Positions 1 through 6,356 of a DNA stretch of 11,946 bases are shown here, piece by piece. Position 1 is the stretch's first letter. The number at the start of each line of letters is the position of its first letter. A program made the position numbers and the translations under genes. The notes beneath the pieces are model-generated. The model was given only the letters and a program-made list of their open reading frames with translations. It had not been told where the DNA came from and made no database searches. Source of the stretch: Alphaproteobacteria bacterium (lineage in GTDB: Bacteria; Pseudomonadota; Alphaproteobacteria; JAJFFI01); the NCBI GenBank assembly GCA_021776755.1, contig JAJFFI010000477.1, positions 1 to 11,946 on the forward strand, given 5' to 3'.

Positions 1-704
1 ACGAACTGCTGAAAGGCCTGATTGGACTGGAACATGTTGCCGCCGCCGACCGCGCCGCCGACACAACAGACGGCGAAGACGATCGCGAGTACCTTGCCGA
101 GACCTGCCTGGCCCTTTTCGGCAAAACCCTTCGACAGATAATACATCGGCCCGCCCGAAACGGTGCCGTCCTCATACTCGTTGCGGTATTTCACGCCGAG
201 CGTGCACTCGGTGAATTTCGAGGCCATGCCGAGCAGGCCCGCGAGGATCATCCAGAAGGTCGCCCCCGGCCCGCCGATGCTGACGGCGACCGCCACACCC
301 GCGATGTTGCCGAGGCCGACGGTGCCCGAAAGCGCCGTTGTCAGCGCCTGGAAATGCGAGACCTCACCGGCATCTTCCGGGTGCGAATAATCGCCCTTGA
401 CGATCGAGACCGAGTGGGCGAACTGCCGGAACTGGACGAATCCGAAGTAGATCGTGAAGACGGCCGCCGCGACGACGAGCCAGCCGACAATCAGCGGAAA
501 CGCGGTCCCGCCGACGGGGACCGAATAGAAGATGACCGACGTGATCACGTCGGAGACCGGCGCGATGGCCGCATTGATTTTCGCGTCGATGCCCTGGGGC
601 TCCTGCGCGAAAGCATTGGTGACGGGGATCAGGGCCGCCGCCAGCGTGGGGATGATCAGGGCAAGGGCATTCCTGATGCCTGCCCGCATCGAAAACGTTG
701 TCAT
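1..704 (-). CDS. AGCS-family sodium:alanine/glycine symporter, N-terminal part
   Basis: Inner-membrane secondary transporter expected to import alanine or glycine with Na+. About 234 residues are visible; the gene continues past position 1, so the C-terminal half is missing. The start at 704 has a strong ribosome site (GGAGAGGAA, about 7 nt upstream). The N-terminus is a long hydrophobic, signal-like segment ending near NAFAQEP. It is followed by several membrane segments and family hallmarks: a glycine-rich [19 protein letters not shown] stretch, then [15 protein letters not shown], then GGPMYYL, and finally [10 protein letters not shown] at the window edge. The GGPGATFWM region matches the AGCS signature well. 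The gene lies 148 bp downstream of a universal stress protein gene on the same strand, so co-transcription is possible but the gap is long. A nearby Lrp-type regulator makes amino-acid control plausible (inference). Family assignment is firm; the exact substrate is not determinable here. Confidence 0.93.
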   Translation of the reverse strand, partial: MTTFSMRAGIRNALALIIPTLAAALIPVTNAFAQEPQGIDAKINAAIAPVSDVITSVIFYSVPVGGTAFPLIVGWLVVAAAVFTIYFGFVQFRQFAHSVSIVKGDYSHPEDAGEVSHFQALTTALSGTVGLGNIAGVAVAVSIGGPGATFWMILAGLLGMASKFTECTLGVKYRNEYEDGTVSGGPMYYLSKGFAEKGQAGLGKVLAIVFAVCCVGGAVGGGNMFQSNQAFQQF

Positions 705-809
705 GTGATCGTTCCTCTCCAACGCCCGGGTTTTGCTCCTGCCGGAGTCTTGACCGGGCTGGTTCTTGTTCGCAGCCCCCGTTTCCGGGGCGTCGGCCGG
801 TTGATCTTC

Positions 810-825
810 CCGTCCGGCCGGACGG
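810..825. repeat. Perfect 16-bp palindrome between USP and symporter genes
   Basis: CCGTCCGGCCGGACGG is identical to its reverse complement. It lies 27 bp past the stop of the universal stress protein gene and about 105 bp upstream of the symporter start. As RNA it could form a GC stem, but no U-run follows on either strand, so a classic intrinsic terminator is not supported. A weaker GCCCC...GGGGC dyad lies just beside it (about 776-792). It could be a stem between two genes of one transcript, a protein site, or chance in GC-rich DNA. Confidence 0.4.
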
Positions 826-852
826 CTGCGGTTCATTGCCCGTGTGTGCCCG

Positions 853-1284
853 TCAGGGAACCACGGTTACCGGGACCGGCGCCGCCTGAACGAGCGACAG
901 CGTCAAGCCGCCCAGAATGCGTTCGGCAAGCGCGGACGAGCCTGTCCGACCAACCACGATCTGGCGTGCGTTCTGCTTTTTCGATATCTCGATCAGGATT
1001 TCCGCGGCACTGCCGTGGCGGACTTCGCTGGTCACTTTGACGCCGTCCTTCTTGAGGCGCTCGCTGACCGGCGCAATCGCCTCTTCGCCGCGGGAGATTT
1101 CCTCGCCCCGCCGCTTGTGACGCTCCTCCAGTTCTTCCGGGGTCAGGAAGCTGTAGGCCGACCACTCAAGGACATAGACGACATGTACCGTCGCCCCTTC
1201 GGCCTTGGCTCTTGCGCCGGCATAGTCGGCGGCACGCTGCGACGAGTCGGTCCCGTCGTAGCCCAATACGAAAACGTCAGACAT
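853..1284 (-). CDS. Universal stress protein, UspA family
   Basis: Single-domain cytosolic USP of 143 residues, the usual size for the family. These proteins typically accumulate under starvation or stress, and many bind ATP or AMP. The N-terminal strand and first nucleotide-binding segment read [11 protein letters not shown]. The C-terminal half has [18 protein letters not shown] followed by a hydrophobic VPVTVV end. This fits the G-2x-G-9x-G ATP loop, but the usual next residue (S or T) is glycine and the end of the loop is altered (GGLTLSLV). The start at 1284 is chosen because AGGAGGG lies about 5 nt upstream and the product begins exactly where USPs begin. The reading frame stays open further upstream, but that part has no family similarity and runs into the regulator gene on the other strand. 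Divergent from the Lrp-type gene; the symporter gene follows downstream. Confidence 0.93.
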   Translation of the reverse strand: MSDVFVLGYDGTDSSQRAADYAGARAKAEGATVHVVYVLEWSAYSFLTPEELEERHKRRGEEISRGEEAIAPVSERLKKDGVKVTSEVRHGSAAEILIEISKKQNARQIVVGRTGSSALAERILGGLTLSLVQAAPVPVTVVP

Positions 1285-1569
1285 GCATTCCCTCCTGTCA
1301 TGACAGATTTCCGGCACACATCCGCTGTCCGCGCGTGCGGTCAGGCCATGGGCCGGTCTCGAATTTTCTAGCACACAGGTTGCCCGATGGCGCACGGCAC
1401 TGGCCCCGCCGCCACTTCCGCCCGTAGCCTCCCCGGATTCCTGCAGGGCGTCGTGACGCCTAGCGTGACCCGATTGTTGACCGTAGTATGGGCAGGTTTT
1501 CATGGGAAATGTCTCTGTAATACGATTAATTACAGTCGGATTTCCTGTTATCAGGGGAAAAATAAGGAA
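1285..1569. promoter_or_regulatory. Divergent control region between USP and Lrp-type regulator
   Basis: About 285 bp with no convincing gene. The half nearest USP is GC-rich and featureless apart from a GGCGTC-GT-GACGCC dyad at 1447-1460. The 70 bp nearest the regulator are markedly AT-rich and hold the operator candidate at 1515-1535 and a small CCTG-TTAT-CAGG dyad at 1544-1555. I could not identify a convincing -35/-10 pair on either strand. Both genes must start somewhere inside this segment. Confidence 0.55.
1515..1535. promoter_or_regulatory. Candidate Lrp/AsnC-type operator (autoregulatory)
   Basis: CTGTAAT-N7-ATTACAG is a perfect 7-bp inverted repeat over 21 bp, in a strongly AT-rich patch of a GC-rich window. 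It ends 34 bp before the start codon of the Lrp-family gene. Lrp/AsnC proteins commonly bind AT-rich dyads of this kind and control their own promoter, so autoregulation is the simplest reading; this is inference from position and shape. Confidence 0.5.
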
Positions 1570-2049
1570 ATGCGGGATAAAAGAGCACTTGACGTCATCG
1601 ATCTGAACATCCTCAACGAACTTCAGCAGGACGGCCGGTTGTCCATCGTCGAACTCGCGCGGCGCGTGCATCTGACCAAGACGCCCTGCACCGAACGCGC
1701 CCGGCGGCTTGAGCGCGACGGCGTGATCCGCGGATACCGCGCCGAACTCGATCCGGATTCACTCGGCGCCGCTCACGTCGCCTTTGTGAAGGTCTCGTTG
1801 CACGCGACGGGCGGAGGCGATCTCGACCGTTTCAATGCAGCCGTCGGCAAGGTTCCCGAAGTGCAGTCGTGTCATATGATTGCCGGCGATTTCGATTACC
1901 TGCTGAAGGTCCGGACCCGCGATATTTCAAGCTACCGCAGCGTCCTCGGCGATGTCATCAACATGCTGCCGGGGGTCCGCACGACGGCGACTTATGTCGT
2001 CATGGAAAATGTGAAGGACGAAACGGTGCTGCCGATCCCGCAGCCTTGA
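1570..2049 (+). CDS. Lrp/AsnC-family transcriptional regulator (BkdR/PutR-like)
   Basis: DNA-binding regulator of 159 residues, the normal Lrp size. Residues about 8-60 form the winged helix-turn-helix: DLNILNELQQDGRLSIVELA, then the recognition region with TKTPCTERARRLERDGVI. Residues about 68-150 are the RAM ligand/oligomer domain, with the typical GDFDYLLKV at 106-114 and LPGVRTTATYV near the end. The TPC..RARRLE and MLPGV..T.TYVVME wording resembles Lrp, BkdR and PutR regulators of amino-acid catabolism; effectors of that group are usually amino acids such as leucine, but none can be named here. The frame is open upstream, but the start at 1570 matches the family N-terminus; AGGGGA lies 11 nt upstream and AAGGA closer in. 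Faces the USP gene divergently and converges on the peroxiredoxin gene. Confidence 0.93.
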   Translation: MRDKRALDVIDLNILNELQQDGRLSIVELARRVHLTKTPCTERARRLERDGVIRGYRAELDPDSLGAAHVAFVKVSLHATGGGDLDRFNAAVGKVPEVQSCHMIAGDFDYLLKVRTRDISSYRSVLGDVINMLPGVRTTATYVVMENVKDETVLPIPQP

Positions 2050-2117
2050 GCCGCACAAAAGAAACCGCCCGGCCGTCCACTCCGGGGGAGGGAGAAAACG
2101 GCGGGCGCGGGCGGCAC

Positions 2118-2138
2118 TTTGCGCCAGAGTGGCGCAGA
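2118..2138. terminator. Hairpin between convergent regulator and peroxiredoxin genes
   Basis: TGCGCCA-GAG-TGGCGCA is a perfect 7-bp stem with a 3-nt loop (core 2120-2136) in the 109-bp gap between two facing stop codons. The position suits a bidirectional transcription stop, but only short, non-U sequence follows on each strand, so efficiency as an intrinsic terminator is uncertain. Confidence 0.45.
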
Positions 2139-2158
2139 ACTTGCGACGAAAGATCGGG

Positions 2159-2701
2159 TCAGGCGGCTTTCTGCCCGGCTTCGTCCCTGCCCTTGAGCCA
2201 GTTCAGCATGGTGTCGGCATCCGACACCTCGAACGGATCGGTCGGACAGTCGTCCTCGTGGCCGTCCTCTGCGAAGATCTTCTGGATCTCGCCATCCTCG
2301 ACCAGCATTGAATAGCGCCACGAACGCATCCCGAAGCCGAGATTGTCCTTCCGCACGAGCATGCCCATGCGGCGGGTAAAGTCGCCCGAGCCATCGGGAA
2401 TCAGCTTCACTTTCTCGGCGCCGAGGTGCTTGCCCCACTGATACATGACGAAGGCATCGTTGACCGAAAGGCAGTAGACCTCGTCCACGCCCTGAGCCTT
2501 GAGGTCTTCGTAGAGCTCCTCATAGCGCGGCAGATGCGTCGTCGAACAGGTCGGGGTGAAGGCGCCCGGTAGCGCGAAGACGACAATCTTCTTGCCGCCG
2601 AAAATCTCGCTCGATGTGACGTCCTGCCAGCGAAAGGGATTGGGGCCCTCAATCGACTCGTCGCGAACACGGGTTTTGAAAATAACTTCAGGTACGCGCA
2701 T
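2159..2701 (-). CDS. Peroxiredoxin, Prx5 type (AhpC/TSA superfamily)
   Basis: Thiol peroxidase expected to reduce H2O2 or organic peroxides in the cytosol. The 180-residue protein has the Prx active site PGAFTPTCS with peroxidatic Cys52 and Thr49; HLPRYEELY follows, as in the Prx5 group. Arg126 or Arg129 in the MRSWRYSML stretch is the likely second active-site arginine. Two more cysteines are present, Cys77 (EVYCLSVND) and Cys152 (EDDCPTDPFEVSDADTML). Either could resolve the disulfide or react with glutathione; no glutaredoxin domain is fused on. The start at 2701 has AGGAG 9 nt upstream and gives the family N-terminus RVPEVIFKTRVRDE; a longer open frame upstream (to 2797) adds only low-similarity residues. 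Its own promoter and a leader hairpin are listed separately. It converges on the Lrp gene and is divergent from the TPR gene. Confidence 0.95.
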   Translation of the reverse strand: MRVPEVIFKTRVRDESIEGPNPFRWQDVTSSEIFGGKKIVVFALPGAFTPTCSTTHLPRYEELYEDLKAQGVDEVYCLSVNDAFVMYQWGKHLGAEKVKLIPDGSGDFTRRMGMLVRKDNLGFGMRSWRYSMLVEDGEIQKIFAEDGHEDDCPTDPFEVSDADTMLNWLKGRDEAGQKAA

Positions 2702-2736
2702 CGGGATCTGCTCCTGCTGTCGGTGCTGTTGTCTTT

Positions 2737-2753
2737 CCGGACCTGATGTCCGG
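2737..2753 (-). promoter_or_regulatory. Inverted repeat in peroxiredoxin leader
   Basis: CCGGAC-N5-GTCCGG forms a 6-bp stem about 36 nt upstream of the peroxiredoxin start codon, downstream of the proposed promoter, so it would be present in the leader RNA. It could be a stability or control hairpin, or an operator. It is not a recognised riboswitch. Confidence 0.3.
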
Positions 2754-2820
2754 GGTTTCGCTCGGTTGAGGCTCGCCGCGATTGCCACGCTGGCCAAGGC
2801 CTCCCCTGTTTGATGCCTTC

Positions 2821-2849
2821 AACGTAATTCCGCCGGTGGACAATGTCAA
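2821..2849 (-). promoter_or_regulatory. Sigma70-like promoter for peroxiredoxin
   Basis: Read on the minus strand there is TTGACA (2844-2849), a 17-bp spacer and TACGTT (2821-2826). The -35 is a perfect consensus; the -10 matches at 3 of 6. It points at the peroxiredoxin gene and would give a leader of roughly 110 nt. No OxyR-type site was recognised beside it. Confidence 0.5.
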
Positions 2850-2882
2850 TGCAAATTAGAATGAATTAAAAGTATATGCCTA

Positions 2883-2930
2883 ATTGGCGATGCGCCAATG
2901 ATGCGATACGCGGTTTTGCCCGAATTGGCG
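2883..2930. promoter_or_regulatory. Triple ATTGGCG motif, candidate operator
   Basis: ATTGGCG-ATG-CGCCAAT (2883-2899) is a perfect 7-bp inverted repeat. A third copy, ATTGGCG, in direct orientation lies at 2924-2930, 41 bp after the first, close to four helical turns. The site is in the AT-rich stretch between the peroxiredoxin promoter and the start of the TPR gene (2976), so it could control either or both. The cognate regulator is not encoded nearby as far as I can tell. Confidence 0.45.
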
Positions 2931-2975
2931 GTTCTTGTTGCTGCATTTCCCTCAACGTCCTAGCGTGCGACGATA

Positions 2976-3842
2976 ATGTCCTGCCCTCCTGTTTCCACTG
3001 CGGCCCCCCGTCCGATTCTTTTCGCAGCAGTATGGATCGTGCTGTCGTTGACGGGCGCGATACCGGCGCTGGCGGACGTCGCCGCCGACCGAGCGACATG
3101 CCTCACGGCACAAAAAGACGCCCGCGCCGCCGCCGCGGCGTGCAACCGGCTGATCGACAGCGCGGGCTATTCCGGGGCGAAGCTCGCCGAGGTCTATCAC
3201 CGGCGCGGCAGCTGGTATCTCGATCTCGGACGGAACACGGCGGCAGTGAAGGATTTCACTGAGGCGATCCGGCTCCGGCCGGGCCGCGCGCTGCTGTTCA
3301 ACGACCGGGGCTTCGCCAACATGCGGGCGGGGAACAATGCGGCAGCACTCAGGGATTTCAACGCGGCGCTCGAACTTCGTCCGCAGCTCATTATCGCGCT
3401 GCTCAACCGCTCTGCGCTGCAGCGGGGACTCGGCGCGACAGGCGCGGCGCTCAGGGATCTCGACAGGATCATCGAACTCCGGCCCAAGGAGCCGCGCATC
3501 TGGATGGAACGCGGCCTGCTGCTGGTCACGCTCAACCGCCTGCCGGAAGCGATCCGCGATTTCACCAAGGTGATCGAGCTGGTGCCGAAATCGGGTGCGG
3601 CCCACAACAACCGCGCCTGGTCGCTGTTCAAGACCGGCGAACCCGCAAAGGCGTTGCCCGACGCGAACAGGGCCGTTGTGCTCGATCCGGATGATGCCTC
3701 GGCCCGCGACACACGGGCCCACATCCTCGAGGCCCTCGGCCGCAAGGACGAAGCAATCCGGGAGTACCGCGCCGCCCTCGCCTTGCGTCCCGGGCTCGAC
3801 TCGAGCCGGAAAGCGCTCGCCCGCCTCGGGGAAAAGCCCTGA
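2976..3842 (+). CDS. Exported tetratricopeptide-repeat protein
   Basis: 288 residues. A signal peptide covers about 1-33 (hydrophobic ILFAAVWIVLSLTGAIPALA, cleavage after ALA), so the protein should be periplasmic. Residues 42-56 carry two cysteines 14 apart in an alanine-rich helix, a pattern common in alphaproteobacterial exported TPR/Sel1-like proteins and suited to a disulfide. Six TPR units of 34 residues follow, near 70-103, 104-137, 138-171, 172-205, 206-239 and 240-273. Each ends in an LRP, LVP or LDP-like turn, for example FTEAIRLRPG and FNAALELRPQ. TPRs build protein-binding superhelices; the partner is unknown. The ATG at 2976 has no good Shine-Dalgarno sequence but is the only start giving a full signal peptide. 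The next gene starts 5 bp after the stop, so the two are very likely one operon and may be translationally coupled. Confidence 0.87.
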   Translation: MSCPPVSTAAPRPILFAAVWIVLSLTGAIPALADVAADRATCLTAQKDARAAAAACNRLIDSAGYSGAKLAEVYHRRGSWYLDLGRNTAAVKDFTEAIRLRPGRALLFNDRGFANMRAGNNAAALRDFNAALELRPQLIIALLNRSALQRGLGATGAALRDLDRIIELRPKEPRIWMERGLLLVTLNRLPEAIRDFTKVIELVPKSGAAHNNRAWSLFKTGEPAKALPDANRAVVLDPDDASARDTRAHILEALGRKDEAIREYRAALALRPGLDSSRKALARLGEKP

Positions 3843-3847
3843 CGCCG

Positions 3848-4714
3848 GTGATCCGGACACTCGCGGTTGGCGGGGCGCTCTTGTCCTTCATGCTTGCAGG
3901 GCCCGTCATCGCAGCCGACTGCGACCCGTCGATTGGCAAAAATCTCTACACCGCCTGGAAATCCAAAACCCCGGTTTCCGATCTGCCGGCCGGCCTCCCG
4001 GATCGCGAGGCACGCTGCATCCGGTATGACTTCGTGCGCGCGCTCGACAATCTCTATGGCCCGCGCGTCGGCTACAAGATCGCGCTGACCTCGAAAGCTG
4101 TGCAAGCGAAGTTCGGGCTCGACGCACCGGTCTCGGGCCGGATCCTGAAGCTCATGCTGCTGACCGATGGTGCGGTTCTGCCGAACAGATACGGCGCGCG
4201 CCCGGTGCTCGAGGCCGATCTGCTGGTCCGAATCTCGAGCGCCCGCATCAACGATGCCACCTCACCCGCCGAAGCGCTCCGGCATCTGAGCCATATCTGG
4301 CCCGCGATCGAGGCCGCCGACCTTCTGCTGGCGCCGGAGATCAAACCCGATGCCGGCAGGCTCACCGCCATCAACGCCGGCGCGCGCTGGTTTGTCACCG
4401 GCAGGCCGCAGGAACTCCGCGGGACGCCGGACGAGTTGCGGGAGATCGGGGAGATCGCCGTCAGCTTCAGCATCCTCCGCGCCCGGGAAACCCTCGCGGA
4501 CGGAAACGCCAGCGCCATCATGGGGCATCCGCTGAAGGCCCTGCTCTGGCTGCGTGACGAACTCAAGAAGGACGGACGCGGCCTCGCCCAGGGCGATATC
4601 GTCAGTCTTGGCAGTCTGACGCCTCCCTTCCCGCCCCGGAAAGGCGAGATTTTCCGCGCCCACTTCACGCGTTTCCCGGGTGGCCCGAGGTCGGTCCACG
4701 TGACATTTCCTTAG
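3848..4714 (+). CDS. Exported homologue of 2-keto-4-pentenoate hydratase (MhpD-like, FAH superfamily)
   Basis: 288 residues from a GTG start; starting at Met15 instead would destroy the signal peptide. Residues 1-22 form a signal sequence (hydrophobic LAVGGALLSFMLAGPVIA), predicting a periplasmic mature protein. From about 70 it follows MhpD-type hydratases: GYKIALTS (Lys77), then PVLEADLLVRI (Glu122, Asp124), then WPAIEAADLL (Glu155), then GHPLKALLWL and GDIVSLGSLTPPFP. In E. coli MhpD the metal ligands are two acidic residues separated by one residue plus a Glu 33 residues later; here Glu122/Asp124/Glu155 keep that spacing, with Asp replacing the second Glu. Cys25 and Cys57 are the only cysteines in the mature protein and could pair. 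MhpD adds water to a dienoate in aromatic meta-cleavage, but no other pathway gene is here. Activity on that substrate is unproven; a related hydratase or decarboxylase role is equally possible. Confidence 0.82.
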   Translation: MIRTLAVGGALLSFMLAGPVIAADCDPSIGKNLYTAWKSKTPVSDLPAGLPDREARCIRYDFVRALDNLYGPRVGYKIALTSKAVQAKFGLDAPVSGRILKLMLLTDGAVLPNRYGARPVLEADLLVRISSARINDATSPAEALRHLSHIWPAIEAADLLLAPEIKPDAGRLTAINAGARWFVTGRPQELRGTPDELREIGEIAVSFSILRARETLADGNASAIMGHPLKALLWLRDELKKDGRGLAQGDIVSLGSLTPPFPPRKGEIFRAHFTRFPGGPRSVHVTFP

Positions 4715-4837
4715 CCGGCGCTCCGCGAAAGGTAATTTGAAAAATGGCCGCCTTTTAAGCAGGTTATGGCAATCTTTGTGATTTCGGGCGATCCTCGGGC
4801 AAGAATTCAACCCACGCCAGCCGCTGGAGACGCCCCG

Positions 4838-5374
4838 ATGCCCCGCACACCTTTAAGCCCAACGACCAATTCCGCCCGTGTGCTCACCATTGCAGCACTT
4901 GGCACCGTGCTCGCCCTGCCCGCATTCGGCCAGCGCGTCACGGTTGAATCCGCTCTCGGCAACAGGGCCGGACAATCCAACGTCACCACCAACGGACCGA
5001 CCTTCAGTGGCGCGACCGGTACCTATGTCGTCCCCCGCGCCACGCCCCGGACCCCGGGCAACACTGGTGCCGCTCCCGGCACTTTTTCGTCCCGCACCTC
5101 GACACTTCCACGTACCGGGAACGGCAGCCTCGAAGCCGGCGCCGCCGGAAGGAGTCCGCGAACGCTGGGCCAGGACCGTAACACCATCGGACCGATTGAT
5201 GGCGATGGCTCCACCAGTCGGGCCCGGGTCGGTGCCGCCGGCACTGCAGGAAGTGCACCGCTCGGCCAGGATTCGACCTCGGGCGTCTCCCGGGGAAGCA
5301 ACTCCGGCATCAGGACGTCGAACAGCCCCGGCGGTTCGGGCGGCGGCAGCCTTGGCCAGGATACGCGAAACTAG
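4838..5374 (+). CDS. Small secreted low-complexity protein with LGQD repeats, unknown function
   Basis: 178 residues; I do not recognise a family. The start at 4838 has GGAG 9 nt upstream and gives a signal peptide (VLTIAALGTVLALPAFG, cleavage near residue 31); the frame is open further upstream, but that part lacks a ribosome site and spoils the signal. The mature chain is rich in Gly, Ser, Thr, Ala and Arg, with no cysteine or tryptophan and almost no aromatic residues, so it is probably disordered. LGQD occurs three times at 110-113, 142-145 and 172-175, near-evenly spaced (32 and 30 residues), the last just before the C-terminus. The repeat codons differ, so selection rather than recent duplication may keep them. 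A 123-bp gap separates it from the hydratase gene; the DUF899 gene follows after 63 bp. Confidence 0.7.
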   Translation: MPRTPLSPTTNSARVLTIAALGTVLALPAFGQRVTVESALGNRAGQSNVTTNGPTFSGATGTYVVPRATPRTPGNTGAAPGTFSSRTSTLPRTGNGSLEAGAAGRSPRTLGQDRNTIGPIDGDGSTSRARVGAAGTAGSAPLGQDSTSGVSRGSNSGIRTSNSPGGSGGGSLGQDTRN

Positions 5375-5437
5375 CGTCCGGACTCGCAATCATGCGGCCA
5401 ACGGCGAGGAGAACGGTCCAGTAGCCGGAGTAAGAAT

Positions 5438-6124
5438 ATGTCGAGCTCATATCCGAACGAGAGCGCCGAATACCGCAAGGCGCGTAACGCGTTGCTCGAA
5501 GAGGAAAAGGCGCTCATCGAAAAGGTCGAGACAGTCGCTGAAATGCGGCGCTCTCTGCCCCTTGGCGGGAAAGTCCCCAAGGATTACACATTCACCGGCG
5601 CGAGCGACGATAACCTGAGCGAAACAGTTCGTTTCTCGCAGCTCTTCGGCAAGCACAACGCGCTGTTGCTCTATAGCTACATGTTCGGTCCGGGCTGGGA
5701 CAAGCCCTGCCCGTCCTGCACCTCATTGATTGATGGTTTCGACCGCGCCGCGCTCTCCGTCTCACTGGACGCTGCGTTCACCGTGGTCGCGCTCGCCCCG
5801 GCGAAGCGGTTGAACGAGTGGGCTAACAGCCGCGGCTGGACCACGATCAATCTCGTCTCGGCGGAAGGCACAGATTATCTCGCTGACTACAACAGCCAGG
5901 TGGGCGGCGATGAGGCCACGTTGCAGCCGGTGATGAATGTGTTCACCAGGAAGGGCGACGCCATTCATCATTTCTGGGGCACGGAACTTCGCGGCAATCA
6001 TGTGGATCAGGTGTGGCCGTACTGGAACCTGATGGACATGACCCCCGATGGCCGTCCCGACCGGATGACTCCGCCGCTCGATTTCACGTCTGATTTCCTG
6101 AAGAAGCACTACCTGGACGCCTAG
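5438..6124 (+). CDS. DUF899-family thioredoxin-like protein
   Basis: 228-residue cytosolic protein of the DUF899 family, which has a thioredoxin-like fold but no settled biochemical role. The start at 5438 has GGAG 7 nt upstream. Residues 10-40 form a charged helix (YRKARNALLEEEKALIEKVE), as usual for the family. The core strand LLLYSYMFGP leads into WDKPCPSCTSLIDGFD with a CxxC pair at Cys91/Cys94, where thioredoxins carry their active site. The C-terminal part has NVFTRKGDAIHHFW and YWNLMDMTPDGRPD, also typical. Reductase or isomerase activity is plausible from the CPSC pair but not shown. It lies 63 bp behind the LGQD gene and might share its transcript; peroxiredoxin and USP elsewhere in the window give a loose oxidative-stress context. 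Confidence 0.9.
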   Translation: MSSSYPNESAEYRKARNALLEEEKALIEKVETVAEMRRSLPLGGKVPKDYTFTGASDDNLSETVRFSQLFGKHNALLLYSYMFGPGWDKPCPSCTSLIDGFDRAALSVSLDAAFTVVALAPAKRLNEWANSRGWTTINLVSAEGTDYLADYNSQVGGDEATLQPVMNVFTRKGDAIHHFWGTELRGNHVDQVWPYWNLMDMTPDGRPDRMTPPLDFTSDFLKKHYLDA

Positions 6125-6299
6125 CCTCCGCCACAAGCCGACATCGTCGCGCTGCACCCGTGGACCAGCGGGCAAGGTTGTTTCTCGCGGGATAGCCGAA
6201 GAAGCAGTCGCTTCCGCGCATTTCGTAGCCCTTTCCACTGAAGCACCGCTTACACAGGGCCCCTTCGACCAAACTGGACGGAAAGACCGATCCAGTATT

Positions 6300-6318
6300 G
6301 CGAATGATTATCAATTGC
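6300..6318. promoter_or_regulatory. Fur-box-like operator
   Basis: On the minus strand this 19-bp site matches the classical Fur box (GATAATGATAATCATTATC) at 14 of 19 positions by my alignment, including the unbroken core TGATAATCATT; the plus strand matches 13 of 19. It is AT-rich in a GC-rich region. It sits 38 bp before the start of the 6357 gene. A plausible weak promoter, TTGCGA (6298-6303), 17 bp, TATTGA (6321-6326), would have the Fur box between its -35 and -10, ideal for iron-dependent repression. The Fur assignment is by pattern only. Confidence 0.6.
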
Positions 6319-6356
6319 ATTATTGATCGGCGTCCCGCACCTGAAGAGGACGTCCG

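Noticed and set aside
1447..1460. GGCGTC-GT-GACGCC dyad as a second operator
   Set aside because: Short, GC-rich and far from either start. The AT-rich dyad at 1515-1535 is a far better candidate.
1387..1569. Longer N-terminus for the Lrp-family regulator
   Set aside because: The family N-terminus begins at 1570. The extension covers the operator candidate and has no ribosome site.
853..1671. USP gene extended upstream to 1671
   Set aside because: The extra N-terminal residues show no USP similarity and run over the Lrp start. The start at 1284 has a strong ribosome site.
4715..4837. Promoter for the LGQD gene (TTGAAA near 4737) or terminator for the hydratase operon
   Set aside because: No -10 at a proper distance and no stable stem with a T-run could be found by eye.
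6125..6290. Possible small minus-strand protein with a CKRC...C pattern downstream of the DUF899 gene
   Set aside because: It is part of a long motif-poor antisense frame through two real genes and has no ribosome site at a sensible start. Three cysteines alone do not make a zinc ribbon.
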